From the NCBI RefSeq assembly GCF_015751785.1, contig NZ_JADOTY010000001.1:7254001-7318000 (forward strand): a DNA stretch of 64,000 nucleotides, given 5' to 3'. Origin of the DNA: Micromonospora vinacea (GTDB taxonomy: Bacteria; Actinomycetota; Actinomycetes; Mycobacteriales; Micromonosporaceae). The translations under genes and the position numbers were made by a program. This document shows positions 8,034-16,830 of the stretch, piece by piece (position 1 is the stretch's first letter; the number at the start of each line of letters is the position of its first letter). The notes under the pieces were generated by a model, which saw nothing but the letters and a program-made list of their open reading frames with translations, searched no databases and was not told where the DNA came from.

Positions 8034-8885
8034 TCAGGCGCGGGCCATGGCTGGCGCGCCGATGAAGTCCATGATCGCCTTGTTGACCTCGTCGGCGTGC
8101 GTCCACGGGATGCCGTGCGGGGCGCCCTTGAGGGTGACGAGCTTGCCGTTGGGCAGCATCGGGGCGAGCCGCTGGCCGGTGACCGGGTAGGGCAGTACCG
8201 CGTCCTGGTCACCTTGGACGATGAGGATCGGCACGTCGATACGGGGCACGTCGGGGCGAAAGTCGGTGGAGATGGCGTCGATGCACTGGTACGTGGCGCT
8301 CGCGGAGGCGAGCCGGCCGATGGCCCAGTGCGCCCGGAACGCTTCCTCGCTGACCTGCTTGCCCTTGGTCTTGTCGTAGTTGAAGAAGCTGGTGCAGAAG
8401 GCGGTGAGGTAGGCGAACCGGTCCGCGAGGACGGCCTGCTTGAAGCCGTCGAAGACGCTTCCGTCGACCCCTTCGGGGTTGTCCGAGGTCTTGCGCAGGA
8501 ACGGGGCCAGGGGGCTGAGCAGCACTCCACGACTGACCCGGTCCGAGCCGTACCTGCTGAGGTAGCGGGTCACCTCACCGGTGCCCATCGAGTGACCGAC
8601 GAGGATGGTGTCGCGCAGGTCCAGCTCGGTCATCAGGGTGTCGAGGTCGGCGGTGAAGGTGTCGTAGTCGTACCCGGTGTCCGGTTGGCTGGAGGCGCCG
8701 AATCCTCGGCGATCGTAGGTGATCACGCGGTAGCCGGCGTTGAGCAGCGGGTTGGCCAGCTTCTCCATCGTGGCGCCGTTGAACGGGAAGCCGTGGATGA
8801 GCACGACCGGCTGACCGGAGCCGTGGTCCTCGTAGTAGATGTCGATGGCGGTGTTGTTCTCGGTGCCCACGGTGATGAACGGCAC
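8034..8885 (-). CDS. Alpha/beta hydrolase of the non-haem chloroperoxidase type
   Basis: Cytoplasmic alpha/beta-hydrolase of 283 residues starting at GTG 8885, which has GGGAGAG at the right distance upstream. The nucleophile elbow GHSMG (Ser99), the acid in GDQDAVLP (Asp228) and His257 (APHG) form a complete triad. The oxyanion region HGFPFNG and the NPEGVDGSVFDGF segment resemble bacterial cofactor-free haloperoxidases/esterases. Physiological substrate is unknown; the peroxidase name in this family usually reflects a side activity with acetate. It is transcribed alone and convergently with the HTH/LAGLIDADG gene (8 bases between stops). Confidence 0.88.
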   Translation of the reverse strand: MPFITVGTENNTAIDIYYEDHGSGQPVVLIHGFPFNGATMEKLANPLLNAGYRVITYDRRGFGASSQPDTGYDYDTFTADLDTLMTELDLRDTILVGHSMGTGEVTRYLSRYGSDRVSRGVLLSPLAPFLRKTSDNPEGVDGSVFDGFKQAVLADRFAYLTAFCTSFFNYDKTKGKQVSEEAFRAHWAIGRLASASATYQCIDAISTDFRPDVPRIDVPILIVQGDQDAVLPYPVTGQRLAPMLPNGKLVTLKGAPHGIPWTHADEVNKAIMDFIGAPAMARA

Positions 8886-9011
8886 GTTCGTCTCTCCCTG
8901 CCGGTTTGGTGGTGTCGGTCGGCGGGGCTTTCCCCAGCCGTCGGCGGTCATGCCGATCGTGGGAGCCTGCGAGGACGCGAGTGGCGAGGGTGACGACAGG
9001 GGTGGAATCTG

Positions 9012-9662
9012 ATGAGGGTGGTTGTCTTCGGTGCGACAGGGATGGTCGGTCAGGGCGTGTTGCGCGAGTGCCTGCTCGCCGATGACGTGCGGGAGGTGCT
9101 GACTGTCGGTCGGCGGCCGACCGGCCGGCAGGATCCGAAGCTGCGGGAGTTGACGGTCGCGGACGTCGGCGAGTTGGACGCGGTGCGCGCCGAGTTGACC
9201 GGGGTCGATGCGTGTTTCTACTGCCTGGGGGTGTCCTCGTTGGGTCTGGACGAGGCGGCGTACACGCGGGTCAGCTACGACTACCCGATGGCGGCGGCGC
9301 GGTTGTTCGCGGAGGTGAGCCCGCAGGTCACGTTCGTCTACGTCTCGGGTCAGGGGACCGATTCGTCGGGTCAGGGTCGGGTGATGTGGGCGCGGGTCAA
9401 GGGGCGTGCCGAGAACGCGGTCATGGATCTACTGCCCAACGGTTACGCGGCGCGGCCGGGGTTCATCCAGCCGACATACGGGGCGGTGTCGAAGACGGGG
9501 TGGTACCGGTTCGGGTACGCGGTCACCCGTCCGCTGTTTCCGGTGCTGCGTCGGTTGCTGCCGAACCAGGTCACCACCACCGATGGGATCGGTAGGGCGA
9601 TGTTGCGGGTGGCCCGGGAGGGTTCGCCCGTGCGGGTGTTGGGCAATCGCGAGCTGCGCTGA
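9012..9662 (+). CDS. NAD(P)-binding Rossmann-fold protein (epimerase/NmrA-like)
   Basis: Short atypical SDR of 216 residues. The N-terminus VVVFGATGMVGQGV contains the glycine-rich GxxGxxG dinucleotide site. FYCLGVSS and FVYVSGQGTDSSGQG correspond to strands 4 and 5; a Lys in WARVKGRAEN takes the place of the usual YxxxK. The C-terminal substrate domain is short, as in epimerase-like proteins of unknown reaction. The upstream region is shared with the divergent hydrolase gene. Its stop lies 3 bases from that of the PLP enzyme on the other strand. Reaction unknown. Confidence 0.85.
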   Translation: MRVVVFGATGMVGQGVLRECLLADDVREVLTVGRRPTGRQDPKLRELTVADVGELDAVRAELTGVDACFYCLGVSSLGLDEAAYTRVSYDYPMAAARLFAEVSPQVTFVYVSGQGTDSSGQGRVMWARVKGRAENAVMDLLPNGYAARPGFIQPTYGAVSKTGWYRFGYAVTRPLFPVLRRLLPNQVTTTDGIGRAMLRVAREGSPVRVLGNRELR

Positions 9663-9665
9663 GGG

Positions 9666-10826
9666 TCAGGCGATCGTGTCGAGGGCGTGGGCGAGGTCGG
9701 CGCGCAGGTCCTCGGGGTCTTCGAGGCCGACGGCGAGGCGCAGCAGGGCGGCGGCGGGTTTGGCGTCGCCTTCGACCGGCCGGTGGGTGAGTGAGGCGGG
9801 GTGCTGGATGAGGGTGTCGACGCCGCCGAGGGAGACCGCGTGGGTGATGAGGCGGCAGGCGCCGGCGACGGCGGCCGCAGCGGGCGCGCCGCCGTGTACC
9901 TCGAAGGCGAGCAGGCTGCCGGGTCCGGACATCTGCCGCCCGACCAGCGCCGCCGGGTCGTGCACCGAGGGGTGGTGCACCCGGTGTACGGCGGGGTGGT
10001 CGGCGAGCCAGCCGGCGAGTTTCTCGGCGGTGGCCTGTTGGGCGCGGACTCGCAGCGGCAGGGTTTGCAGGCCGCGGTGCAGCAGGTAGCCGCCGAGGGG
10101 GTGCAGGATCGCGCCGGTGACGGCGCGGACCTGGCGTAGTCGTACGGCCCAGGTGTCGTCGCAGGCGACGACACCGGCGAGGACGTCGCCGTGCCCGCCG
10201 ATGCTCTTGGTGGCGCTGTGCAGGACGAGGGTGGCGCCGTGCCGGGCGGGTTGTTGCAGTACGGGGGTGGCGACGGTGTTGTCGACGAGCAGTGGGATGT
10301 CGCCGGCCGCGGCGGCGAGGGCGGCGATGTCGACCAGGTCGACTGTGGGGTTGGCGGGTGTCTCGACGATGACCAGTGCGGTGTCGGGGCGGATGGCGGT
10401 GGCGACCTCGTCGGGGCGCGTCCAGGTGACTGTGGTGCCGAGCAGGCCGGTGGCGAGGATGTGGTCGGTGCCGCCGTAGAGGGGGCGGACGGCGACGACG
10501 TGTCGGCGGTCGTCGCGGGCGGCGGCGAGCAGTGTGGCGGTGAGGGCGGCCATTCCGCTGGCGAAGGCGACGGCCTGGGTGGTGCCTTCCAGTTCGGCGA
10601 GGGCGGTTTCGAAGCGGGCGACGGTGGGGTTCCAGAGCCGTTGGTAGACGGCGCCGCCGTCGGTGGGGAGGGTGCCGCCGGTGGCGAGTTGCTCGTACGC
10701 GGCGCCGCCGTCGTCGACGGAGGGCAGTGGGTTGGTGGTCGACAGGTCGATGGGTGGTACGTGCACGCCGAGGGTGCGGAGGTCGTCGCGGCCGGCGTGT
10801 ACGGCCCGGGTGTCCATCGTTGTCAT
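9666..10826 (-). CDS. PLP-dependent Cys/Met metabolism enzyme (cystathionine gamma-lyase / methionine gamma-lyase family)
   Basis: Fold-type I PLP enzyme of 386 residues that acts on sulfur amino acids by gamma- or beta-elimination/replacement. The Schiff-base lysine is in HSATKSIGGHGDV (about Lys207), the cofactor-binding YxR is at YQRLWNPTV, and the phosphate cradle is FASGMAAL. PANP and DNTVATPVLQQP are typical of the family. Start ATG 10826 is a choice among several Met codons (10862, 10844, 10817), none with a strong Shine-Dalgarno. It is divergent from an Lrp/AsnC gene about 100 bases away, which suggests amino-acid-responsive control. Lyase or synthase cannot be decided here. Confidence 0.86.
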   Translation of the reverse strand: MTTMDTRAVHAGRDDLRTLGVHVPPIDLSTTNPLPSVDDGGAAYEQLATGGTLPTDGGAVYQRLWNPTVARFETALAELEGTTQAVAFASGMAALTATLLAAARDDRRHVVAVRPLYGGTDHILATGLLGTTVTWTRPDEVATAIRPDTALVIVETPANPTVDLVDIAALAAAAGDIPLLVDNTVATPVLQQPARHGATLVLHSATKSIGGHGDVLAGVVACDDTWAVRLRQVRAVTGAILHPLGGYLLHRGLQTLPLRVRAQQATAEKLAGWLADHPAVHRVHHPSVHDPAALVGRQMSGPGSLLAFEVHGGAPAAAAVAGACRLITHAVSLGGVDTLIQHPASLTHRPVEGDAKPAAALLRLAVGLEDPEDLRADLAHALDTIA

Positions 10827-10927
10827 GGCGGTAGCGTCGAACATCCGGCCGCCGGTGGGCAATGGTTCGGCAGATCATTCTGTGAGTCGGGTTGGTTTCC
10901 GTGTTCGGTTCGGGTGAGGATGGCGCA

Positions 10928-11407
10928 ATGCCCCCTGAGTCGAATGATGTGCGGCCGTATCCGGCCCTGGACGAGGTGGACCGCGCGATCCTGACCGAGC
11001 TGGCGGCGGACGGCCGGCTGCCGAACAACGCCCTCGCCGAGCGGGTGGGCGTGGCGCCGTCGACGTGCCTGACGCGCACCCGGGCGCTGCGCGAGCGTGG
11101 TGCGATCCGTGGTTTCCACGCCGAGGTGGATCCGGCGGCGCTCGGCCTGCCGTTGCAGGCGTTGGTGTCGGTGCGGTTGACAGCGCACGAGCGGGCGGCG
11201 GTGGACGCGTTCCGGGCCCGGTCGGTGCGGCTGCCGGGGGTGGTGTCGGTGTTCCACGTGGCCGGCGCGGAGGACTACGTGCTGCATGTGCGGGCGGCGT
11301 CCGGTGACGCGTTGCGGGACTTCGTGCTGGACCACCTGGCGGTGGACCCGGTGGTGCAGCACACGCAGACCAGTCTGATCTTCGAGCAGGCGCGCGGGAT
11401 GGGTTGA
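10928..11407 (+). CDS. Lrp/AsnC family transcriptional regulator
   Basis: Regulator of 159 residues. Residues about 12-70 form the AsnC-type winged HTH (LDEVDRAILTELAADGRLPNNALAERVGVAPSTCLTRTRAL), and the C-terminus is the RAM/Lrp effector-binding domain with the glycine turn in HVAGAEDYVLHV. ATG 10928 gives the usual short N-terminus; the upstream GAGGATGG is only a fair ribosome site. Divergent placement from the PLP sulfur-amino-acid enzyme strongly suggests that this gene controls it, as is common for Lrp regulators of methionine or cysteine catabolism. Effector not known. Confidence 0.92.
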   Translation: MPPESNDVRPYPALDEVDRAILTELAADGRLPNNALAERVGVAPSTCLTRTRALRERGAIRGFHAEVDPAALGLPLQALVSVRLTAHERAAVDAFRARSVRLPGVVSVFHVAGAEDYVLHVRAASGDALRDFVLDHLAVDPVVQHTQTSLIFEQARGMG

Positions 11408-11419
11408 GCGGCGGGTGAG

Positions 11420-12490
11420 GTGGCAGACGAAAACCCGTATGCCGGAACAAAACCGGCCGGCGACGGGTTGGCTGACCGTGTGATCACCGTACCGTTGTCT
11501 GTTCTTGATCTTGCTCCGGTCGCCAAGGGCACCACCGCTGGCGCGGCGTTGCAGGCCACCACCGAGCTGGCCCGCCGCACCGAGGAGTTCGGCTACCACC
11601 GGTTCTGGGTGGCCGAGCACCACAACATGCCGGCGATCGCCAGCTCCGCCCCCGCGGTGCTGCTGGCGCACCTTGCGGCGAACACCTCGACGATCCGGTT
11701 GGGGTCGGGAGGGGTGATGTTGCCCAACCACGCGCCGCTGGTGGTGGCCGAGCAGTTCGGCACCCTGGAGGCGCTGCACCCCGGTCGGATCGACCTGGGC
11801 ATCGGGCGGGCGCCGGGCACCGACCAGGTGACCGCGCTGGCGTTGCGGCGCACCATGGAGGGCCTGTCGGCGGAGGGTTTCCCGCGCGAGCTGACGGACC
11901 TGATGAACTACTTCAGCGGGGAGAAGCCGGGGCAGATCATCGCCACGCCGGGTCGCGGTGAGCAGCCGGCCGTGTGGCTGTTGGGCTCCAGCGGTTTCAG
12001 CGCCCAGCTCGCCGGCCTGCTCGGTCTGCCGTTCTCCTTCGCGCACCACTTCAGCTCGCAGAACACCCTGCCGGCGCTGGCCCTGTACCGGCAGAACTTC
12101 CGGCCGTCGCAGTGGCTGGACAAGCCGTACGCGATGGTGGCGGTCAACGCGGTGTGCGCGGAGACCGACGAGCGGGCCGAATGGTTGGCCGGGCCGAGCG
12201 CCCTGTCGTTCCTGAAGTTGCGCTCCGGGCGGCCGGAGCCGCTGTCGACGCCGGACGAGGCGGCGGCGTACCCGTACTCGGAGGTCGAGCGGGAGTTCGT
12301 CGTGGCGCGCCGTGACGGTCAGGCGATGGGCTCGCCGGAGACGGTGCGTCGACAGCTGACCGAGTTGGTGGAGCGCACCGGTGCGGACGAGCTGATGCTG
12401 ACCACGCTGGTGTACGACGTGAAGGACCGGGTGCGGTCGTACGAATTGATCGCCGAGCAGGTGGCGGGCGGTCTACGCCGGACGGCGTGA
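11420..12490 (+). CDS. LLM-class flavin-dependent oxidoreductase (luciferase-like)
   Basis: Bacterial-luciferase-like monooxygenase of 356 residues with a TIM-barrel fold. It matches the group 1 alkanal-monooxygenase-like pattern: [10 protein letters not shown] at strand 1, [18 protein letters not shown], then [43 protein letters not shown]. It uses reduced FMN or F420 by family; which one cannot be told. GTG 11420 lies 12 bases after the Lrp stop, but GTG 11480 ([10 protein letters not shown]) would also give a normal N-terminus and cannot be excluded. Same-strand spacing suggests co-transcription with the regulator. Confidence 0.9.
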   Translation: MADENPYAGTKPAGDGLADRVITVPLSVLDLAPVAKGTTAGAALQATTELARRTEEFGYHRFWVAEHHNMPAIASSAPAVLLAHLAANTSTIRLGSGGVMLPNHAPLVVAEQFGTLEALHPGRIDLGIGRAPGTDQVTALALRRTMEGLSAEGFPRELTDLMNYFSGEKPGQIIATPGRGEQPAVWLLGSSGFSAQLAGLLGLPFSFAHHFSSQNTLPALALYRQNFRPSQWLDKPYAMVAVNAVCAETDERAEWLAGPSALSFLKLRSGRPEPLSTPDEAAAYPYSEVEREFVVARRDGQAMGSPETVRRQLTELVERTGADELMLTTLVYDVKDRVRSYELIAEQVAGGLRRTA

Positions 12491-12559
12491 AACACGATCT
12501 TCACGTCAGCGTCACCCCGCCGACCCGGACGGTGCCTAATGTTGGTTCCGGTGGTGGTA

Positions 12560-12593
12560 CGGCATTCCCGGTCGGGACGGGTTGGGAATGCCG
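12560..12593. terminator. Hairpin between convergent genes
   Basis: Arms CGGCATTCCC and GGGAATGCCG are perfectly complementary around a 14-base loop. The hairpin lies between the luciferase-like gene and the oppositely oriented pectin lyase, so it can act for both. No T-run. Confidence 0.55.
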
Positions 12594-12690
12594 CGGTGTG
12601 GCGCACCGGGCCGGAGCTGAGCGGATTCCGCGGCTGCGGCCCGGTGCCTGCCACCCTAGGCGACCCCGCTCGGGACCGCCAGGGGTTTCA

Positions 12691-14937
12691 TCAACGTAGG
12701 TGGATATCCGGCGTGGGCGGAGCGCCCATTCCGTTGCCGATGAAGAACCCCGGGTGCGGCGGTTGGTTGTAGGCCGTGTTCTGCCACGCGATAGCCACCC
12801 GATACTGCGGGTCGTGCATCAGTGTGTAGATCCGGGTGCTGGTCGGCGTGGGTGTGCTGTAGATGCGCAACGCCCGGCTGTCGGTGGTCCGCCAGATCAC
12901 CTCCTCGCGCCAGTCGCCCAGGATGTCGCCGGAGAGCGCCGGCGTGGACTTGGTGCCGTTGTTGGACGCCACCCCGCTGCCGTCGAGCAGCCGGGTCTCG
13001 CCGCCGGTGCCGTACTTGTCGATCTTCGTGCCGTCGAGCAGTTCCCGCACCGGGTCGCCGTCCCACCAGGCCAGGAAGTTGGCCGAGGACGGCTTGCGGC
13101 CCACGTTCTGCCCCCGGGTGTTGGCCAGTCCGGAGACCGCTGACGACCACGACTCCGCGCCGGGGCTGCCCGCCCAGATGTCAGCGGAGACACCCCGGCC
13201 GTTGTCCCCGGACGCCGGCGTGGACCAGAGGACCTGACCGGTACGGGCGTCGGCGAAGTAGGAGCTGGGCTTACTGGCGTCCTCGTCGACCTTGAACACC
13301 TCCAGGCCGGCGCGGCCCGGGTCCAGGTCACCGACGTGCAGGGCGTCGCCGTGACCGTTGCCCGTCGAGTGCAGCAGCCGGCCGTTGTCGTCGATGGTGG
13401 CGGCCCCGTACACGATCTCCTGGCGGCCGTCGGCGTCGACGTCGGCCACCGAGAGCTGGTGGTTGCCCTGACCGGCGGCGGCGCCGTTGCCGGAGGAGTT
13501 CGAGTCGAACGTCCAGCGCTTCGTCAGCGTGCCGTTGCGGAAGTCCCAGGCCGCGATCACCGCGCGGGTGTAGTAACCCCGCGCCATGATCAGCGAGGGG
13601 CGCTGCCCGTCCAGGTACGCGGTGCCGGCGAGGAACCGGTCCACCCGGTTGCCGTACGAGTCGCCCCAGGACGACACGGTGCCGCGCGGTGGGTCGTAGC
13701 TGACGGTGGAGGCGATCGCACCGGTCTGACCGTTGAACATGGTCAGGTACTCCGGGCCGGCGAGCACGTAGCCGCTGGAGTTGCGGTGGTCGGCCGACGA
13801 CGAGCCGATGAGCTGACCGGTGCCGGAGCGGGTGCCGTCGGCGGTCTTCATGGCCACCTCGGCGCGGCCGTCGCCGTCGTAGTCGTACACCTGGAACTGG
13901 GTGTAGTGGGCGCCGGCCCGGATGTTGCGGCCCAGGTCGATCCGCCACAACCGGGTGCCGGTGAGTGTGTACGCGTCGACGTAGACGTTGCCGGTGTAGC
14001 CGGACTGGGAGTTGTCCTTGGCGTTCGACGGTTCCCACTTGAGCACGATCTCGTAGCTGTCGTCGCCGTTGAGGTCACCGACGGAGGCGTCGCTGGCGCT
14101 GTAGCTGTAGCTCTCGCCGCTCGGGGTGCTGCCCCCGGCCGGGACCTGCAACGGCACGTCCAGGTAGCCCGCGCCGAACTGCAACGCCGGCGCCGACGCC
14201 GCCTGCTCGGCGCCGCCCACCACGGCCCGCACGGTGTACGCCGAGCCGGCCGCCGCGCCGCTGTCGAGGTAGTTGGTGGCGCCGGTGATCGGGCTGGCGT
14301 TGACCCTGGTGGATCCCCGGTAGAGGTTGAACGCCACCCCGGAGGTCTCGGTGCCGAGCAGCCGCCAGGAGACCAGGTTGCCGCTGCCGGAGCGGACGCT
14401 GACCAACCCTCGGTCCAGGTTCTCCATCTGCACCACCCCGGCCGACGGTGGCGGCGTGGTCGGGGGTGGCGTGGTGGGCGGCGGGGTGGTGGGTGGCGGG
14501 GTGGTCGGCTCGTCGGTGGGTGGGGCGCCCGTGCAGGTGGTGCCGTTGAGCGCGAAGCTGCTCGGCACCGGGTTGCTGCCGGTCCACGAACCGTTGAAGC
14601 CGAACGAGGCGTTGCCGTTCGTCGCGATGGCGACGTTGTGATCGACGTTACGCGCGGTCACCTGGGCGCCGGACTGGGTGACGGCGGTGTTCCACGCCTG
14701 GGTGACCTGCTGGCCCGCGGCGTACGACCAGGTGAGGGCCCACCCGTTGACTGGGTCGCCGAGGTTGGTGACGGTGACGTTGGCGCCGAAGCCGCCCTGC
14801 CACTGGTTGGTGATCTGATAGTCGACCCGGCAGCCGACGGCGGCGGCCGAGGCGGCGACCGTGCCGAGGGTGCCGGCCACGACGGTGGCCGCCGTCGTGA
14901 CGGCGAGCAGGATCAGCCGAGGTCTGGACGGGTGCAT
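12691..14937 (-). CDS. Secreted rhamnogalacturonan lyase (PL11-like) with N-terminal CBM2
   Basis: Extracellular enzyme of 748 residues that should cleave the rhamnogalacturonan I backbone of pectin by beta-elimination. ATG 14937 has GGAGGCAG upstream. A Sec signal covers about 1-32. Residues 35-135 form a cellulose-binding CBM2 with the terminal disulfide Cys36-Cys135 and exposed Trp (NQWQGGF, NGWALTW). A PTTPPP linker (about 143-164) joins the catalytic domain, which begins with the fibronectin-like VQMENLDRGLVSV and continues as a propeller with calcium-binding loops DLNGDDSYEIV, DYDGDGRAEVAMK and DVDADGRQEIV. Family PL11 is recognised from overall sequence; exo or endo action is not decidable. 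A LacI-type operator-like palindrome lies upstream. Confidence 0.92.
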   Translation of the reverse strand: MHPSRPRLILLAVTTAATVVAGTLGTVAASAAAVGCRVDYQITNQWQGGFGANVTVTNLGDPVNGWALTWSYAAGQQVTQAWNTAVTQSGAQVTARNVDHNVAIATNGNASFGFNGSWTGSNPVPSSFALNGTTCTGAPPTDEPTTPPPTTPPPTTPPPTTPPPSAGVVQMENLDRGLVSVRSGSGNLVSWRLLGTETSGVAFNLYRGSTRVNASPITGATNYLDSGAAAGSAYTVRAVVGGAEQAASAPALQFGAGYLDVPLQVPAGGSTPSGESYSYSASDASVGDLNGDDSYEIVLKWEPSNAKDNSQSGYTGNVYVDAYTLTGTRLWRIDLGRNIRAGAHYTQFQVYDYDGDGRAEVAMKTADGTRSGTGQLIGSSSADHRNSSGYVLAGPEYLTMFNGQTGAIASTVSYDPPRGTVSSWGDSYGNRVDRFLAGTAYLDGQRPSLIMARGYYTRAVIAAWDFRNGTLTKRWTFDSNSSGNGAAAGQGNHQLSVADVDADGRQEIVYGAATIDDNGRLLHSTGNGHGDALHVGDLDPGRAGLEVFKVDEDASKPSSYFADARTGQVLWSTPASGDNGRGVSADIWAGSPGAESWSSAVSGLANTRGQNVGRKPSSANFLAWWDGDPVRELLDGTKIDKYGTGGETRLLDGSGVASNNGTKSTPALSGDILGDWREEVIWRTTDSRALRIYSTPTPTSTRIYTLMHDPQYRVAIAWQNTAYNQPPHPGFFIGNGMGAPPTPDIHLR

Positions 14938-15092
14938 GCACTGCCTCCGGGGATCCGGTGGTGATCGCCATGACCCACCGGCCCTGCCCGGGAAGCACAG
15001 TGGACCGACCCCACCGCGACGGCGGTGGACGGCGTTCTGATCGGGGGTGAAACGCCCTGGAACTCACGGATCCGACTCACCGCGCATCGTAA

Positions 15093-15106
15093 GGCAAGCG
15101 CTTTCC
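15093..15106. promoter_or_regulatory. LacI-family operator-like palindrome upstream of the pectin lyase
   Basis: GGCAAGCGCTTTCC is a near-perfect palindrome with core AAGCGCTT, the type bound by LacI/GalR-family sugar repressors. It is about 155 bases upstream of the rhamnogalacturonan lyase start. No LacI gene is in the window, so the repressor would act in trans. Confidence 0.5.
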
Positions 15107-15178
15107 GACACGCAACATCGATGATTGTCGCTTGCCGTGGGTCTTGCCTCCGCGATCCCTGCCTGATCAACTCGTCCG

Positions 15179-15192
15179 GGTGAGCGCTCACC
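15179..15192. promoter_or_regulatory. Perfect 14-bp palindrome over the decarboxylase ribosome site
   Basis: GGTGAGCGCTCACC is perfectly palindromic, with the GAGCGCTC core seen in many actinobacterial sugar-repressor operators. It lies immediately before ATG 15195 and includes the likely GGTGAG ribosome site, so a bound repressor or an RNA hairpin would block expression of the decarboxylase. Confidence 0.45.
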
Positions 15193-15194
15193 AC

Positions 15195-16619
15195 ATGGAC
15201 CCCGCCGAATTCCGTCGCGCCGGTCACGCCGTCGTCGACTGGATCGCCGACTACTGGGCGACAGTGGAGCAACGACCTGTCGCCCCGGCCGACCCCCCGG
15301 GCACGGTGGCCGCCGCACTGCCCAGTGAGCCGCCCACCACCGGCGGCGAACCGGTCGAGGCGATCCTCGCCGACCTGGACTCGATCGTCGTGCCGGGGCT
15401 GACCCACTGGCAGCACCCGGGCTTCTACGGCTACTTCCCCGGCAACACCTCCGGCCCGAGCGTGCTCGGCGACCTGGTCAGCTCCGGGCTCGGAGTCCAG
15501 GGGATGCTCTGGGCCTCCAGCCCGGCCTGCACCGAGGTGGAGACGGTGATGATGGACTGGCTGGCCCACCTGCTGGACCTGCCACAGCGGTTCCGCTCCA
15601 CAGGCACCGGTGGTGGAGTCATCCAGGACTCGGCCTCCTCGGCGACGCTGGTGGCCACCCTGGCCGCGCTGCACCGGGCCAGCGGCGGCCGCTGGCGGCA
15701 CACCGGCATCGACCGGCGCTACCGCGCCTACACCTCCCTCCACGGGCACTCGTCCATCGAAAAGGCGGTACGGATCGCCGGGCTGGGCAGCGACGGAATC
15801 CGGTCGATCGCTGTGGACCCGGACACCCAGGCGATGCTGCCAGGCGCGCTGCGGGCCGCCATCGAGGCCGACCTGGCCACCGGTGACGTGCCGGCCGTCG
15901 TGGTGGCGACCATCGGCACCACCTCCACCACCGCAGTCGACCCGCTGCCCGAGATCGGGGCCATCTGCGCCGAACACGGGATCTGGCTGCACGTGGACGC
16001 CGCGTACGCGGGCGCCGCCGCCGTCTGCCCCGAACTGCGGTGGACGCACGCCGGCCTGGAGTACGCCGACTCCTACTGCTTCGACCCGCACAAGTGGTTG
16101 CTCACCGGCTTCGACTGCGACGCGTTCTGGGTGGCCGACCGCGCCGAACTGATCGAGGCGCTGACCGTACTGCCGGAGTTCCTGCGCAACGCGGCCTCCG
16201 AATCCGGTGCGGTGATCGACTACCGGGACTGGCAGGTGCCGCTGGGCCGGCGGTTCCGGTCCCTCAAACTGTGGTTCGTGCTGCGCTGGTACGGCGCCGA
16301 AGGGCTGCGGGCGCACATCCGCTCCGGGGTGGCACTGGCCGAACGCTTCGCCGAGCGGGTCCGCGCCGACGACCGGTTCGAGTTGGCCGCGGCGCACCCG
16401 TTCTCACTGGTCTGCTTCCGACTACGCGCCGACGACGACACCAACGCGGCATTGCTGGCCTCGGCGAACGCCACCGGGCGGGTACACCTGACGCACACCC
16501 GCGTCGCCGGCCGCTACACGCTGCGGCTGGCGGTCGGCTCACCCCGGACCGCCGAAGCGCACATCGACGAAGCCTGGACCCTGCTCTCCGAAGCGGCCAA
16601 CACCCTGCTCACTCCCTAA
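15195..16619 (+). CDS. PLP-dependent decarboxylase (aromatic-L-amino-acid / tyrosine decarboxylase family)
   Basis: Group II amino acid decarboxylase of 474 residues from ATG 15195; GTG 15180 is an alternative upstream start. The PLP lysine is Lys300 in FDPHKWLLT, the ring-stacking and phosphate residues lie in the usual HVDAAYAG (Asp268 binds the pyridine nitrogen) and SLHGHSSIEKA. The N-terminus FRRAGHAVVDWIADY and the substrate segment HPGFYGYFPGNTSGPSVLGD match aromatic amino acid decarboxylases of plants, animals and actinomycetes. It would convert Tyr, Trp, Phe or Dopa to amines; the exact substrate cannot be fixed. No partner transporter lies next to it. Confidence 0.92.
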   Translation: MDPAEFRRAGHAVVDWIADYWATVEQRPVAPADPPGTVAAALPSEPPTTGGEPVEAILADLDSIVVPGLTHWQHPGFYGYFPGNTSGPSVLGDLVSSGLGVQGMLWASSPACTEVETVMMDWLAHLLDLPQRFRSTGTGGGVIQDSASSATLVATLAALHRASGGRWRHTGIDRRYRAYTSLHGHSSIEKAVRIAGLGSDGIRSIAVDPDTQAMLPGALRAAIEADLATGDVPAVVVATIGTTSTTAVDPLPEIGAICAEHGIWLHVDAAYAGAAAVCPELRWTHAGLEYADSYCFDPHKWLLTGFDCDAFWVADRAELIEALTVLPEFLRNAASESGAVIDYRDWQVPLGRRFRSLKLWFVLRWYGAEGLRAHIRSGVALAERFAERVRADDRFELAAAHPFSLVCFRLRADDDTNAALLASANATGRVHLTHTRVAGRYTLRLAVGSPRTAEAHIDEAWTLLSEAANTLLTP

Positions 16620-16639
16620 CCCCCCCCGTTCGCCCCGCA

Positions 16640-16723
16640 CGCGCCACGCGCCACGCGCCACGCGCCCCGCGCCCCGCGCCCCGCGCCCCGCGCCCCGCGC
16701 CCCGCGCCCCGCGCCCCGCGCCA
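16640..16723. repeat. Twelve-copy 7-bp tandem repeat (CGCGCC plus A or C)
   Basis: CGCGCC occurs twelve times with strict 7-base spacing; the seventh base is A after the first three copies, then C, and A again at the end. It sits in the gap between convergent genes, is not coding, and is the sort of array expected to vary in copy number. Confidence 0.9.
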
Positions 16724-16800
16724 AGATCTCCGCAACTTCCCGGATGTTGCCGCCTCCGACGCGCGGGAGACACCAACATCCCTGATATTGCGCGGATCTT
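16723..16800. repeat. Long imperfect inverted repeat between convergent genes
   Basis: Two 27-base arms (16723-16749 and 16774-16800) pair at their outer AAGATC, middle CGCAA and inner GGATGTTG blocks, with mismatches between them, around a 24-base loop. It abuts the 7-bp tandem array. The block pattern suggests a REP-like mobile palindrome or a bidirectional terminator. Confidence 0.7.
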
Positions 16801-16830
16801 GACGACGAACGCGGGCGGGCGGAACGGGAT

